Positions 22,445 to 31,168 of a stretch of DNA of 64,000 nucleotides are shown piece by piece. Both the position numbers and the translations under genes were made by a program. The notes beneath the pieces are model-generated. The model did not search any database. It was given only the letters and a program-made list of their open reading frames with translations, and had not been told where the DNA came from. Source of the DNA: Thecaphora thlaspeos (Eukaryota > Basidiomycota > Ustilaginomycetes > Urocystidales > Glomosporiaceae); the NCBI GenBank assembly GCA_900291925.1, contig UWYS01000018.1, forward strand, positions 434,001 through 498,000, read 5' to 3'. How positions within the stretch are numbered: position 1 is the first letter of the stretch; every line of letters starts with the position of its first letter.

Positions 22445-22688
22445 GGGTGATGCGATTGCCGCTATCGCTGCCAGTAGACCAGACGGTCGGTCGAAGGATA
22501 CATACACAGGCTTAGTATTTTTGGCCGCTCCCTTGCTCGAAATCGCTCTATGTGCAAACGACCTTCAGCCTCGCTTGACTGCCATCCTGTCTTTCCGGCT
22601 TCCGTCCATCGCCATGCATCCTCCTGTAGCGATTCTCTTGGCGTTCCCTTCGCTCGTGTTGCGCTACCGCAATGCCAGAAGTATTATA

Positions 22689-22787
22689 ACGCGTTTCCCT
22701 AGGAATCCGGCGTCGCTAGGAATCCGGCCGGGAAAAAGCAGACTGTCTACCACCCTCACTACCACCATCACCGCCATTGTCGTCGAC
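22689..22787 (+). repeat. Left terminal inverted repeat
   Basis: 99 bp, nearly identical to the reverse complement of 23516-23595, except for a 17-bp internal duplication (CTAGGAATCCGG occurs at 22699 and again at 22716) and a 2-nt difference in an A/G run. Confidence 0.9.
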
Positions 22788-22903
22788 CCCTCTATTATCC
22801 ACCGCATCTCCTGACTGCCCCCGCTGCTCTCTCTCTCAGCACCCACCGACACATCAATGCGAGTTGTACCACCCACGCCCCACCATGCCACCCTCACCTA
22901 CGC

Positions 22904-23333
22904 AGCAAGTACGACCGCGCACTCGAGAATCAGCGCATGGACGGCGCTCTGCTCGACAACCTCACCGCCTTCTTCAACATCTTCTGCAGCATGCTGCGCA
23001 AGTACAACATTCGGGATCCACTGGTGATCTGGCAGGGCAAGTGGCACCACCTTGGCAACCACCGCCACATAGAGGGACCAGGCAAAGGCTGCCACTTTGC
23101 CGTCTCGCCCAAGGGGTGGACAAGCAACAACTTGGCGCAAGGGCATCAGCAAGACGTCGGTCCGCAAGGCCTTTGCTGACGTTGGCCTCACCTTGCCCGC
23201 TGCAGCAGAGAAGGTCCTCGCCAAGCTGCCAGGCTTCAAGCCTCGCAATCAGACCCCGCCGCCAGTCGAGGGCCCCTTTTTCAACACTCCAACACTCCAA
23301 CCAACCCAGCTCGCTTTCACAACCTCGCGCTGA
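22904..23333 (+). pseudogene. Fragments of a pogo/Fot1-like DDE transposase
   Basis: Frame 2 reads 'RALENQRMDGALLDNLTAFF' and 'MLRKYNI', then 'DPLVIWQGKWH' and 'HFAVSPKGWTSNNLA'. These pieces match the order lDxxR, kYNI, PLVIWxGK and NGWTSNeL of fungal pogo-type transposases. The MDE-containing segment expected between kYNI and PLVIW is missing, so the DDE core is deleted. From about 23110 a different frame carries 'RKAFADVGLTLPAAAEKVL', matching the C-terminal motif of such proteins. Deletions and at least one frame change make it non-functional. Confidence 0.75.
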
Positions 23334-23515
23334 GCCTGTCAAGCTTGCCGCCACTGCCTCGGCTTGCTCTCAATCCTGCTTTGGCCGGACCTCCATTTCA
23401 GTGACCTGTACGGCGGCCGTGGTGGACTGGCTGAGCGTTTCTGATGGCCCAATGTATGCAGCAAGTGTCAAAATGGATCGCATTGCTTGTCCAGTGCTTG
23501 GTACACAACAGAGCC

Positions 23516-23595
23516 GTCGACGACAATGGCGGTGATGGTGGTAGTGAGGGTGGTAGACAGTGCTTTTTTTCGGCCGGATTTCTAGGGAAACGCGT
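23516..23595 (-). repeat. Right terminal inverted repeat
   Basis: 80 bp. Its inner part contains GGTGGTAGTGAGGGTGGTAG, matching the left copy in inverted orientation. The outer end is ACGCGT next to the TA duplication. Confidence 0.9.
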
Positions 23596-25195
23596 TACCT
23601 TTTCTTCGTCCCTGCGTCGTCCGAGGCACCCATGCTCTTCCTCAGGTGACGCGTCGTCATCCTAGATCCGAGCGACTCTGTCAGCTTTCCGGGCGCTACG
23701 TTAATGACGACACCTTCAAAGACCCAGACTGGCCGAGAAGGTTCCTGCATGTCGATCGTCTTTGGAGGGAAGACGGAGGAGGATGGAGAGGTCCTCGTCG
23801 TTGTCGTGGTAGTAGAGGAACGAGAAGATGCTCGAGTCGAGGAAGGCGCGGATGGGGATGGATCGTCTTGATCGTGGTTGAAAATGGGTAGAGGATCTTG
23901 ATTTGCAAGTCGACGAAAAGCAAATTTGCATACTTTGAAGCCAGCTTAGCCTGTTGTCATCCATGCTCTCTGTTATCGTGTCGACGGTGTGACGATATCA
24001 GCGGTGCCTTCTTGGAGCTTTCCCCTTATCTTTTTTCTTCTCTTTGCAGAACGACACTGCGGTAAGGGGAGCAGGGGGAAGGAGGACTCACCTCGCATTT
24101 GTACAGTCCGCTATAGACGTATACCTGTGCTGGGGCGTATCGATTGGCCGCCTTGTATCCCCTCACCACCCTGATGGGTTTACCAGTCTGACTGGACTTG
24201 TACAGTGCGGCGTTGGACGTATTGTCGTCCCAAGATTGATCTCTGCTCTGCGGAGCGGTGCGTAGGTTTTTTGGATTCTCCTTTGCACCTTTTAGATCTC
24301 AACCTCCTGAACCTGTGTATTGGAAAAAGTGACCTGTTCATCGTCCAAACAGATCCATCGTCCGCTGCATAGCGTCAGGTAAGATCTTGGACACCGATAA
24401 GAGCAGAGGTCAGGGGAGGAAGACTTCGATGGCGGTAGGTACGCTCGTAAACCCCGCAATCATCTTCGTATCCTCCACTCAGACAAACACTCCAACATCC
24501 GACCTCTGGATTGCCACTGATCCCTGCAACGGTGGGAGCGTGTACGGCATCGGTGGAACAATGCATTCTCTTTTCCTACACCGTCCCTATCCTGATACCG
24601 GGGATATGTCCGAAGGTCTTCGGACTATGTATACGTTGACCCAGTTTCTCCGCCTTGCGCTGTCGCATATCATTCTCGTCTTCGTCGTCGTCGACCATGA
24701 AGGAGATAGTATGTCGACGCACGCTTCGAGGAAGAGAGGTTGGGGTGGTAGATCGAACTCGAGTGGAACGACGAGGCGGTCGGTGCATGGTGGCTGAGGA
24801 AGAGGAGGTGGAGGAGGGTTGTGTGCGTGAGGCGGAACGCGTGAGGCGTGGTCGGTCGACGCTTGGTGTGTAGGTGGCAGCATCTGGATCGGTCGCTTTG
24901 CGTTTGGCGGGGGAGAGCGGAGCGGATTTCTTTGGAGTGAGCTCCGGTCGATAGAGACCGAGCGACTTCATCAGCTCTATCACGGCGCGTCGTTCCGCAT
25001 CGTACAGGAACAAGGAAGCGATCTGGTCAGCACGAGCATGGGCAGAGGCGGAACGTATCTCTCAGAAAGACGAAGCAAGAGAGGCGCAAGGGGAACGACG
25101 TACCGATATTGGCCTTGATGTTCTCTTCCCTCTGCCTCTCGTACTCTAATCTCTGCGACGGCCTTTGTCTCGTCTTTGTTCGATGTTGGCGGCAT

Positions 25196-25998
25196 GGTGC
25201 GCTTTCTTTGGTGTCTGCGTCGGTCTATAGGCGGATGCAGGAGAGGTGGTGGCGGTGATGGTGGCGGTGATAGTGGCGGTGGCGGTGGCGGTGCTTGGTG
25301 CGGGAGCGGAGGCGGAAGCAGACCGTAACAACGAAAGGAAAGGAAAGGACCGAGAAAGCGGGTTGGTGCGGTGCGGTGTTGGACCTTCTTTTGCTCTCGA
25401 CTGCCGTGCGCCTGGCCCGTGTTCCGGCACGCTGGCCGCTGTTTGCGTGCATAGAACCTTGGTCCAACCAGGGTGCATGCGGGCAAGTTGGCGGCCTCGC
25501 CCCTTCGCATCGTGAAGCGTCATCACACCCTCTGTAACACCGCCGACCGCCTTCTCGTCAAAGCAGAAGGACAACCAGCATACACGTACACACAGGCCAC
25601 ACAGGCCACACAGGCCACACATGGTCACGCACGCAAAGAGACGTCTCTGGAACTCAAGTGCTTTGCGAAATGTGTGAATATGCGTCGGGAGGCAGGTGGG
25701 CGTCTCACACGAGTGGTGCCGCGCTGGTAACGAAGCGACCTGTAAAAGGGTAATAGCAGAGTGAGGATGCAAGAAGCGGCACGAGGCCCCATGAGAGCCC
25801 AGAAACAGGGAACAGCTCCTTTCTCCCAGAGACAGGGAGGGCAGGCATTGGCTGATGACGATCGAGGAGGGCGATAGTGGGGCCATTAGGAAGGCGACAT
25901 ATGCCCGCGGTCGATTGCCAGTGCCGACCTCCTTGACCGACACCACCATCACCACCACCCCTCGAGTCGGCGATCCCGACGCTCTCGCTCCATCCCGA
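25196..25998. other. Intergenic region between the SRA pseudogene and CDK1
   Basis: About 800 bp. It holds a GGTGGCGGT-type G-rich stretch at about 25246-25292 and three tandem ACACAGGCC 9-mers at 25590-25616. It should contain the promoter of the pseudogene and the CDK1 3' region. A long minus-strand frame across it is low-complexity and unsupported. Confidence 0.5.
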
Positions 25999-27497
25999 TC
26001 AGGCCAGGAGGCTACTAAAGTACAGGTGGCTGAGACTCCTCTTGGCCGACACCCTGCCGGCGGGGTCGTAGACGAGCATGCCGGAGAGCAGATCCAGCCC
26101 GTTGGGGTCGAGCTTGGAGACGGCCTGTTCCAGCGGCACGCCCTTCCACTGCGGGAACGACGTCTTGTAGTCCGGCAGCGACCTGACGCCCGGCCATGCC
26201 TCATCTGTCGGAGTGCCGAGGGTCCTGAATGGTCGAAGTAGCAGGTAGAGCAAACACGTTGATTCAGCACTCAGTCTGCAGCACTCCGCGCGTTGTGTGA
26301 GAGGGACTTCGGGCCATTCTCGACATCGCCTCCATCTCGCCACGGCGAGGAGCAGGCTGGCTCAACTCACCTGAAGATCTTGAAGATCTCGTCAATCTCC
26401 GAGTCGCCGGGAAAGAGCGGGCTCCGCATCGCCATCTCGGCAAATATGCAGCCCACCGACCACATGTCGATCGCTGTGCTGTAGTGTCGCGAGCCCAGCA
26501 GCACCTCGGGCGCCCGGTACCACAGCGTCACCACCTCGTGCGTATATGTCCGCAGCGGGATGCCGAACGCCCGCGCCAGCCCAAAGTCCGCCAGCTTCAG
26601 GTTTCCCTCCTTGTCGATCAGCAGGTTTTGCGGCTTCAGGTCTCTGTGCAGGATCCTGTGGGCGTGGCAGTAGTAGATGCCGCGGATCAGCTGGTAGGTG
26701 AATTTCTGTCGGACGTGAGTGTGGGTTGAGGATGGTGAAGGAGAGGAATAATGTTTTTCATTCGAGGTTAGCCTTAGCGATGATTTTGCCAGTAGCACTA
26801 CGTTGCTCGAAGTTTGGCAGCCCAGTGGGACCGTCTGTCGGGGACTCACCCTGACGATCTCGGGGCCCATGCCCTCGTTGGAGTCGGCCGGCACGGCGTC
26901 CATGTACTTCCGCAGATCGAGGTCGAGGAACTCAAAAACGAGGTAGAGCTTGCTCTCCTGGTGGACGATGTCGAACAGCCTAGAGAAGTTCGGAGGAGGA
27001 AGGCATGGAGAGACAACGTTTAGCGGTGTGTCATAGAGCAAGCAAGTTGCTGCCTCCCCCGGCACAGGCCGCGCCCGAGCCAGCTTTGCAGCAGAGCCCA
27101 CGCTCTGCCGCCTCTCTCGCCACTCTCCGAGCAAGGGCAAGCTTGGTCAATAACGGATTCGTTCGCTCACCTGACAATGTTGTCGTCTCGCAGCTCTTTG
27201 AGCAGTGAGATCTCTCTGATGGCCGTTGATGGCACGCCCTCGTCCTCCGCCTCCAGCCTGATCTTTTTGAGCGCGACGATCCGTCCATTGGCGCCCGGGT
27301 TGAGGTCTTTTGCCTTGTAGACGACTCCGTATGTGCCTGTCTCGAGAGAAGTCCAGAGCGGGGAAGCGCAGAGGTCGGAGTTCAGCCGAGATGAGCTCGA
27401 AGGGTGGCCATGAATGCTTGCCGCGCGGGCTCTGGGGAAAGCCTCAGGACCGCGACTCACCTTCTCCCACCTTTTCGATCTTCTGATAGTTGTCCAT
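25999..27497 (-). CDS. CDK1: Cyclin-dependent kinase 1 (Cdc28/Cdc2)
   Basis: Five exons on the minus strand: 27461-27497, 27171-27336, 26850-26979, 26371-26705 and 25999-26224, giving 297 residues, the canonical Cdk1 length. The glycine loop '[11 protein letters not shown]' is formed across intron 1. The cyclin-binding helix is a perfect PSTAIRE ('[13 protein letters not shown]'). The catalytic loop is '[10 protein letters not shown]', the Mg-binding site is 'DFGLARAFG' and the activation segment is '[18 protein letters not shown]'. Inhibitory Thr/Tyr in the glycine loop and the activating Thr are present. It drives cell-cycle transitions with cyclins. In smut fungi Cdk1 also integrates morphogenesis. 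Splice joins are unambiguous from conservation. Confidence 0.96.
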
Positions 27498-28202
27498 CTC
27501 TGAGTCACCCTACGTATTGTGAGTGGTGAGTTGAAATGCGTCTCGAGACTCGTAACCGGAGCTTCAGAGTTGTGTGTGTAGGAACTGTAGCGGCGAGGTG
27601 TGCAGTATCCAAGAACGGCGAGCGGACAAGCGAGATGACGCTGAGGGCTGTTCTGAGGATCCCTGTGAGGTTGGGCGGCCTGTATAGCTAGCGGTCGGCT
27701 CGCGATCTGGGTTGTCTGAGAGCTGGAGCAGGGCCCGACCGGAATGGGTGGGGAGCGGATAGAGGGATCCTGGGCGGAGACTCTGGAAGTGAACAGGAGA
27801 GTGTGGTTGCTTGTGCGTGTCCGTTGCTTGCTGTGATGGCGGCACTGGAAAGAAGGAGAGAGGCTGTAGGTAGCGGCGAACTGTCTTGACGATGGTGGAT
27901 GATGGTGAAGGAACGGCGGAAGAAGGACCCTGGCAAGGAGTTGTCAAAGAGCAGCGGCGGCGGCGGGGGAGGAGGGAGCTGCTTCATCAGCCTCTCCTCC
28001 AGCTCCGTTTTAGAGCAACACCGCCTGCGCTTTTGCCTCGAGCTCGTCTGCCGGACGCCGCCTGGCCGAGGCGCCCGCGCTTGTCTGTGTGTTGGCTTCT
28101 GTCGGGCTCAAGCCAGGCCTGGCGTGCAATTTTTCGCCTGGCTTGGTTGGCCTGGCATCGAGCCCGCGCCCCCCTCGCCCCGTCCGCCAGATCGGAGGTG
28201 TT

Positions 28203-28236
<34 letters not shown>

Positions 28237-28894
28237 AGATGTCGCTCTCTCGCGCGCCTGGCGCGTCCGTCGAGAGGCTGTCTGGCTTGCTCTGTTTTTC
28301 GACCTCCTCAGTCGTGGGTCAGCGCCGGGGCCACGGCGCGAGGGGTCCAGGCCCGAGCGGGCAGCTGGCGGCTGCAGCCGACGCGATCTCGCGCCCGGCC
28401 CTCGTTTGGCCTGCAAGGGCTTGATGTCGGAACGCCCACCTGCTCTCCGCCACGATCAAGAAGCTCGGACCCCTCCCTGCGCCTCTGAGGATATCCGGCC
28501 AGCCCTAGCCGGCCTTCGCTTCTGCGTCGGAAGGCCCTCCCATGCCGCTTGCTACGGTACATCACTTCCCGAAGGTCGGGCATCATGACAGGTCAAGGCA
28601 TGATCAAGAGGCAGGCGATGCAGGCCGAGGTAGGTGTCACGTCGCGCGGATCTCATCACGCCTTCCTCCAGATTGACAGAAGGGCTCGGTTCTTCCCCGC
28701 AAAGATCGAATGATGCTGCCTTTCCTCTCGCATGTCTGCCGCTCTTCGTCCAACCTCGTTCGGCACGCTCTCGAGCGCTCGGCCTCATACCAGGCCGCTT
28801 TCTTTGCATCGTAGCATCGTCCAAGGGTTGGCAACATCGCCAATGAAAAACAACCGACTGGCTCTCTATCTGACATTCGGAATGGCCACATCAA
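27498..28894. other. CDK1 upstream region and 3' flank of the PDI-like gene
   Basis: About 1.4 kb. It contains a (CT)15 tract at 28204-28233 that ends in TTTCAG and resembles a 3' splice site, but no supported exon follows. Frames covering 27886-28588 are low-complexity and read on both strands. The CDK1 promoter must lie in the part nearest 27498. Confidence 0.5.
28204..28233. repeat. (CT)n microsatellite, about 15 units
   Basis: Uninterrupted CT dinucleotides. Confidence 0.95.
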
Positions 28895-30571
28895 TCACAG
28901 CTCTTCGTGCGTCGACCTCTTCCTCTCGGCGATCCTCTTCTCCAGCTCCTTGACCATCCTCCTCACCTGCTCGATCTTGTCGTCGCCAATGCTCGAGTCG
29001 GTGACCCCGTTGGCGCGTGCCTTTTCCATCATGGCCAGGTCCGTCTCGAGATGCGAGAGGAGGAATTCTTCGCCCTTCTCGGCTACCCTCTGCGCCGCCT
29101 CCGGATCGCTGTCGATCAACTCCTTGACGGCCACCGAGGCCTTGTCGAACTGCTCTGCGTAGTCCGACGACCAGTCGACCTGCTGACCGTCGAGCCACCT
29201 GGTCAGCTCCTCCTTAAGCGACGCGCGCTCCGCCTCAGACGGACCGCCCTCGCGGTGCGAAGAGACGCGGTACGAGTGGCCCTCTGGGTCCGACGAAGAC
29301 GACGAGTAGTACGTGGCATCGGTGTCCTCGGTCGTCTTGCCGTCCTTGTCGGTGGTGGATGAGTAGGACGATGACGAAGACCACGACGAAGACGAGTGCT
29401 GCTCGTTGCCGCTGCGGTCGGAGTCCTCGCGGTAGGTCGAGGCGGGCGCACCGTCATCGCCGCCGGCCGGCTTAAAGACCTTCTGCTTGACGGCGTCATA
29501 GGCGTCGCCGGCCGTCTCGGCGACCTTGGCCGCCTCGTTGAGCATCTCGGCGATGTTGTCGAGCTGCTCCTTGCGCTCCTTTGAGTCTGGCTCATTTTCG
29601 GCCCTCCACTCGTACTGGGCACCGCGGGGGAGCTCGTCGTCGTCGTCGTCGTCATCAACGACCGTCTTCTTCTTGGGCGCCGGCTTCGCCCTGGGCTTCG
29701 ATTGACCCTTGGCCTTGGCCTTGGCCTTGGCCTTCTTGCTCTTGGCCTCGGGGACGTTTTCGACGATCCACTTGTGGAGTTCGTGGTATTTGAGCTGACC
29801 GTTGTACCGCTTTGTCTTTACATCCGCGAGGCTCGTTCCGTCGGCCCGGCTCGGGATCATCAAGAGAACCGGAAGGTCCTTTTTGTCGATGCTGGCGCCA
29901 AGGTGCGCCCTTGATGCGGCACGAACCGCCGCCTGGTCGCCACGCAGGAAGGCGAACGAGATCGTCGTCCTAAAGTCGAGCGCGAGCGATTTGTACAGGG
30001 CGGACGAGGTCGGCTTGGTGGAGAAGAGGAGCACCTTTGGCTTCTCGGGCTCCTTTTCGCAGAAGCCGTGGAGCTCCTCGGCCCTGAGCTTCTTCGCGCC
30101 CATAGGCAGCGTGTCGACGAGGTGGACGGCGATCTCCTTGGCGGTCCGGCCGCCGTGGTAGTCGCGGGGCAGCCGCTTCTTGGTGGGCGGGAAGACCTTG
30201 AGCGTGGGGAAGCCCTGGACACCGTACTGGCCGCAGATGCGCTTGTTGGCCTCCTCGTCGCAGTCGATGTTGGCGAGCTTGACGACGCCGTCGAGCTGCT
30301 TGGCCGCCTTCTCGTATTCGGGGACGAGGCGCTGGCAGTGGCCGCACCAGGGGGCGGTGAAGGCGACCATGGTGGGTTTCTCGATGTCTAGAACTTCACG
30401 CTTGAAGTTGGAGCTGGTGAGCATCGTCACCTTGGTGTTGGGGCTAAAGAGGGCGGCGTCGGTGAGGGCGGGCAAAGCGGCGAGGCAGAAGAGGACGAGC
30501 GAAAGCGAGAGGCTGAGTAGGCCGCCATTCTGGCTGTGGCCGCACTGGCCGGAGCGAGTAGCTGCAGTCAT
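28895..30571 (-). CDS. ER protein disulfide isomerase-like thioredoxin protein
   Basis: ATG at 30571; the frame extends further upstream but only with a TTG codon, beyond the TATA box. 558 residues, single exon. A hydrophobic signal segment near residues 18-38 ('LLSLSLSLVLFCLAALP') is followed by 'LFSPNTKVTMLTSSNFKREV' and the active site 'APWCGHCQRLVPEYEKAA'. This arrangement resembles yeast Mpd1. A second, degenerate thioredoxin-like region lacks CXXC. The C-terminal half is acidic and Ser-rich with an alternating Lys/Ala stretch and an Asp7 run. The protein ends HEEL, an HDEL-like retrieval signal, so ER lumen location is likely. A TATA box and a TGACGTGG element lie upstream. The redox function is by family. 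Confidence 0.88.
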   Translation of the reverse strand: MTAATRSGQCGHSQNGGLLSLSLSLVLFCLAALPALTDAALFSPNTKVTMLTSSNFKREVLDIEKPTMVAFTAPWCGHCQRLVPEYEKAAKQLDGVVKLANIDCDEEANKRICGQYGVQGFPTLKVFPPTKKRLPRDYHGGRTAKEIAVHLVDTLPMGAKKLRAEELHGFCEKEPEKPKVLLFSTKPTSSALYKSLALDFRTTISFAFLRGDQAAVRAASRAHLGASIDKKDLPVLLMIPSRADGTSLADVKTKRYNGQLKYHELHKWIVENVPEAKSKKAKAKAKAKGQSKPRAKPAPKKKTVVDDDDDDDELPRGAQYEWRAENEPDSKERKEQLDNIAEMLNEAAKVAETAGDAYDAVKQKVFKPAGGDDGAPASTYREDSDRSGNEQHSSSSWSSSSSYSSTTDKDGKTTEDTDATYYSSSSSDPEGHSYRVSSHREGGPSEAERASLKEELTRWLDGQQVDWSSDYAEQFDKASVAVKELIDSDPEAAQRVAEKGEEFLLSHLETDLAMMEKARANGVTDSSIGDDKIEQVRRMVKELEKRIAERKRSTHEEL

Positions 30572-30660
30572 GGCGGATGGCGATGTCGTTGTCGTCTGCC
30601 AGTGACTACCGTTGTTGGTTGGGAGTAGCAAAGAGGAGCGGCGCTGGCTCGAGTGGAACC

Positions 30661-30666
30661 TTTATA
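30661..30666 (-). promoter_or_regulatory. TATA box of the PDI-like gene
   Basis: TATAAA on the minus strand, 90 bp upstream of ATG 30571. Confidence 0.55.
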
Positions 30667-30749
30667 AGGTGACGTCTGGGGACAAGAGGTGGGGCTTGTC
30701 GGAACGGAAGGGTACGGCCGCACCGCCTCCGGCGGGGAGATGGGGGTGT

Positions 30750-30757
30750 TGACGTGG
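30750..30757. promoter_or_regulatory. UPRE-like element TGACGTGG
   Basis: This octamer equals the core bound by XBP1-type bZIP factors in animals. It lies about 180 bp upstream of the ER PDI-like start. A fungal Hac1/Cib1 factor could use it, but that is inference. Confidence 0.35.
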
Positions 30758-31168
30758 CAGTCGGGCCGTGCGCCTTACCCACTCTGAGTGCTTCACGACT
30801 GCAGGTGTGCCTGCGGCCTTCAAGGCTGCGTTGCACGGGACTCGGGAGAGAATTGCCGAGGGGCTGGGAGGGCGGAAGAAGAAGAAAGCGCGCAAAGTCT
30901 GCCTGCTCCGTGACCTTCCGTTTGTTCCACCCGCTCCTCTGCCGCGATCAGAGCAGATCAGGGCACCATCCGACTCTCGCCGCCCTCGTCGACGATCACG
31001 CCCCGGCTATCACGAAAACAAGGCCTCTTCGGAATGTCCGATTGACGTTCTCGCCTCCGCCTAGACTCCTCTACCCGTCACATCCCACGACAGGCGATCC
31101 GAGCCGGCATCCGACGGTTAGCGACCGGCCCTTTCGGAGACCGCTGCTGGTTCAGCTCCCAGCCCTCG
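30758..31168. other. Divergent promoter region, PDI-like gene and mitochondrial helical-repeat gene
   Basis: The two genes are divergent, with about 600 bp between start codons. Apart from the TATA and UPRE-like motifs on the PDI side I see no defined element. Confidence 0.45.

Larger units (their letters stand above)
22689..23595. mobile_element. Pogo-like (Tc1/mariner superfamily) element, 907 bp, internally deleted
   Basis: Terminal inverted repeats at 22689-22787 and 23516-23595 both begin ACGCGTTTCCCTAG at the outer edge and are flanked by TA on each side (22687-22688 and 23596-23597), the target duplication of the Tc1/mariner group. Between them lie translated fragments of a pogo/Fot1-type transposase. 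The element is far shorter than an autonomous pogo element (about 2 kb), so it would need a transposase in trans. It lies inside the residual frame of the SRA-YDG pseudogene. Confidence 0.85.
22549..25195 (-). pseudogene. Decayed SRA-YDG domain gene, interrupted by a pogo-like element
   Basis: On the minus strand, 'EYERQREENIKANI' (exon before a GTACGT donor near 25106) joins after an intron to 'ELMKSLGLYRPELTP' (from about 24980). This is the N-terminal motif common in fungal SRA proteins. The SRA-YDG domain follows: 'KTFGHIPGIRIGTV', stop TAG (24576-24578), 'EKRMHCSTDAVHAPTVAGIS', 'LSGGYEDD', intron, 'FFQYTGSGG', stop TGA, 'DLKGAKENPKNLRTAPQS', 'GKPIRVVRGYKAANRYAP', 'GLYKCE', intron, 'RAWMTTG', stop TAA, 'AGFKVCKFAFRRL'. 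The only nearby ATG (25195) is out of frame with the conserved start. The frame after the last stop stays open about 100 codons into the transposable element at 23595. SRA domains bind methylated or hemimethylated cytosine. The family is firm and pseudogene status is very likely. The intron after 'GGYEDD' is not precisely placed. Confidence 0.8.

Noticed and set aside
25146..26270. 374-codon minus-strand frame across the SRA pseudogene start and CDK1 end
   Set aside because: It overlaps the last CDK1 exon out of frame and reads through repeats. No similarity.
28204..28424. (CT)n-TTTCAG followed by an open frame, resembling a 3' splice site and exon
   Set aside because: No upstream exon or protein similarity; a microsatellite next to AG is sufficient explanation.
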